Translations under genes and position numbers: made by a program | In this document: piece after piece, positions 4,988-5,027 of the stretch | How the letters are laid out: each line of letters opens with the position of its first letter | Numbering within the stretch: the first letter of the stretch is position 1 | The notes under the pieces: model-generated | Seen by the model: only the letters and a program-made list of their open reading frames with translations | Told to the model about the DNA's origin: nothing | Databases searched by the model: none | Source: Bacteroidota bacterium | GTDB lineage: Bacteria; Bacteroidota; Bacteroidia; Bacteroidales; PUMT01 | NCBI GenBank assembly: GCA_003556985.1 | Contig: PWPZ01000209.1 | Location: 1 to 5,027, forward strand | Direction: 5' to 3' | Length of the DNA stretch: 5,027 nt

Positions 4988-5027
4988 ATGTTTGTGCGAA
5001 AGAAAAAGAATCGTAGTGGGAGTTCAA
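4988..5027 (+). CDS. IS1634-type transposase, 5' end only
   Basis: The ATG at 4988 opens a frame that reads MFVRKKKNRSGSS and runs off the window. This basic opening (MF, a branched residue, RKKKNRSGS) is the N-terminus I know from IS1634-family (IS4-like DDE) transposases of Bacteroidota. Such enzymes cut and paste their own element and are usually around 500-600 residues long, so nearly all of the gene lies outside the window. Only 13 codons are visible, so neither the DDE residues nor integrity can be judged. Neither the terminal inverted repeat nor a target duplication can be fixed from one side. The call rests on a short but distinctive motif. Confidence 0.6.
   Translation, partial: MFVRKKKNRSGSS
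4988..5027 (+). mobile_element. Left part of an insertion sequence, IS1634-like, truncated by the window
   Basis: The visible transposase start implies an insertion sequence whose left end lies a little upstream, probably within the AT-rich 4870-4987 stretch. The exact edge is not determined, so only the certain part is marked. It lies beyond the pyrH-frr terminator and does not interrupt any gene visible here. Confidence 0.55.

Noticed and set aside
1..5027. CRISPR array, tRNA, rRNA, toxin-antitoxin or defence genes
   Set aside because: No regularly spaced repeats, cloverleaf or rRNA sequence, and no defence-related reading frame was found; the visible genes are translation and nucleotide-metabolism genes.

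Overview
The window reads as a chromosomal housekeeping segment from a member of the Bacteroidota, most likely a Bacteroidales-type bacterium. Several things point that way. The L13 N-terminus (MDTLSFKT) is typical of that phylum. The genes lack Shine-Dalgarno sequences. Exact TAnnTTTG -7 boxes precede rplM and pyrH. The right edge carries the first codons of an IS1634-type transposase like those common in this phylum. The placement is inferred from these features; no database was searched.

Layout, all genes on the + strand: 1-244 is an AT-rich upstream region with a good promoter at 154-182. Then come rplM (245-700) and rpsI (709-1095), only 8 bp apart. A 104-bp gap follows, holding a structured candidate leader RNA. 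Next are rpsB (1200-2183), which has a ~100-residue charged C-terminal tail, and tsf (2323-3150), which ends at a strong intrinsic terminator (3155-3190). After it lies a short regulatory stretch with a 40-nt imperfect direct repeat (3184-3223 and 3261-3300). The second copy supplies both a -7 box and the pyrH start codon. pyrH (3299-4009) and frr (4050-4613) follow, 40 bp apart, with a candidate terminator at 4714-4742. The region 4614-4987 is non-coding and changes from GC-rich with several inverted repeats to AT-rich. An insertion-sequence transposase starts at 4988 and is cut by the window edge.

The genes serve one theme. L13 belongs to the large ribosomal subunit, S9 and S2 to the small one. 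EF-Ts reloads EF-Tu during elongation. RRF splits post-termination ribosomes. UMP kinase feeds pyrimidine nucleotide synthesis. The likely transcription units are rplM-rpsI-rpsB-tsf and pyrH-frr, separated by the terminator at 3155-3190.

I found no defence system, CRISPR array or clearly new multi-gene system. The points worth a second look are non-coding: the possible S2 leader with competing helices, the duplicated pyrH leader, the GC-rich hairpin region after frr with a short minus-strand open frame, and the insertion-sequence edge, whose promoter would give an almost leaderless transcript.
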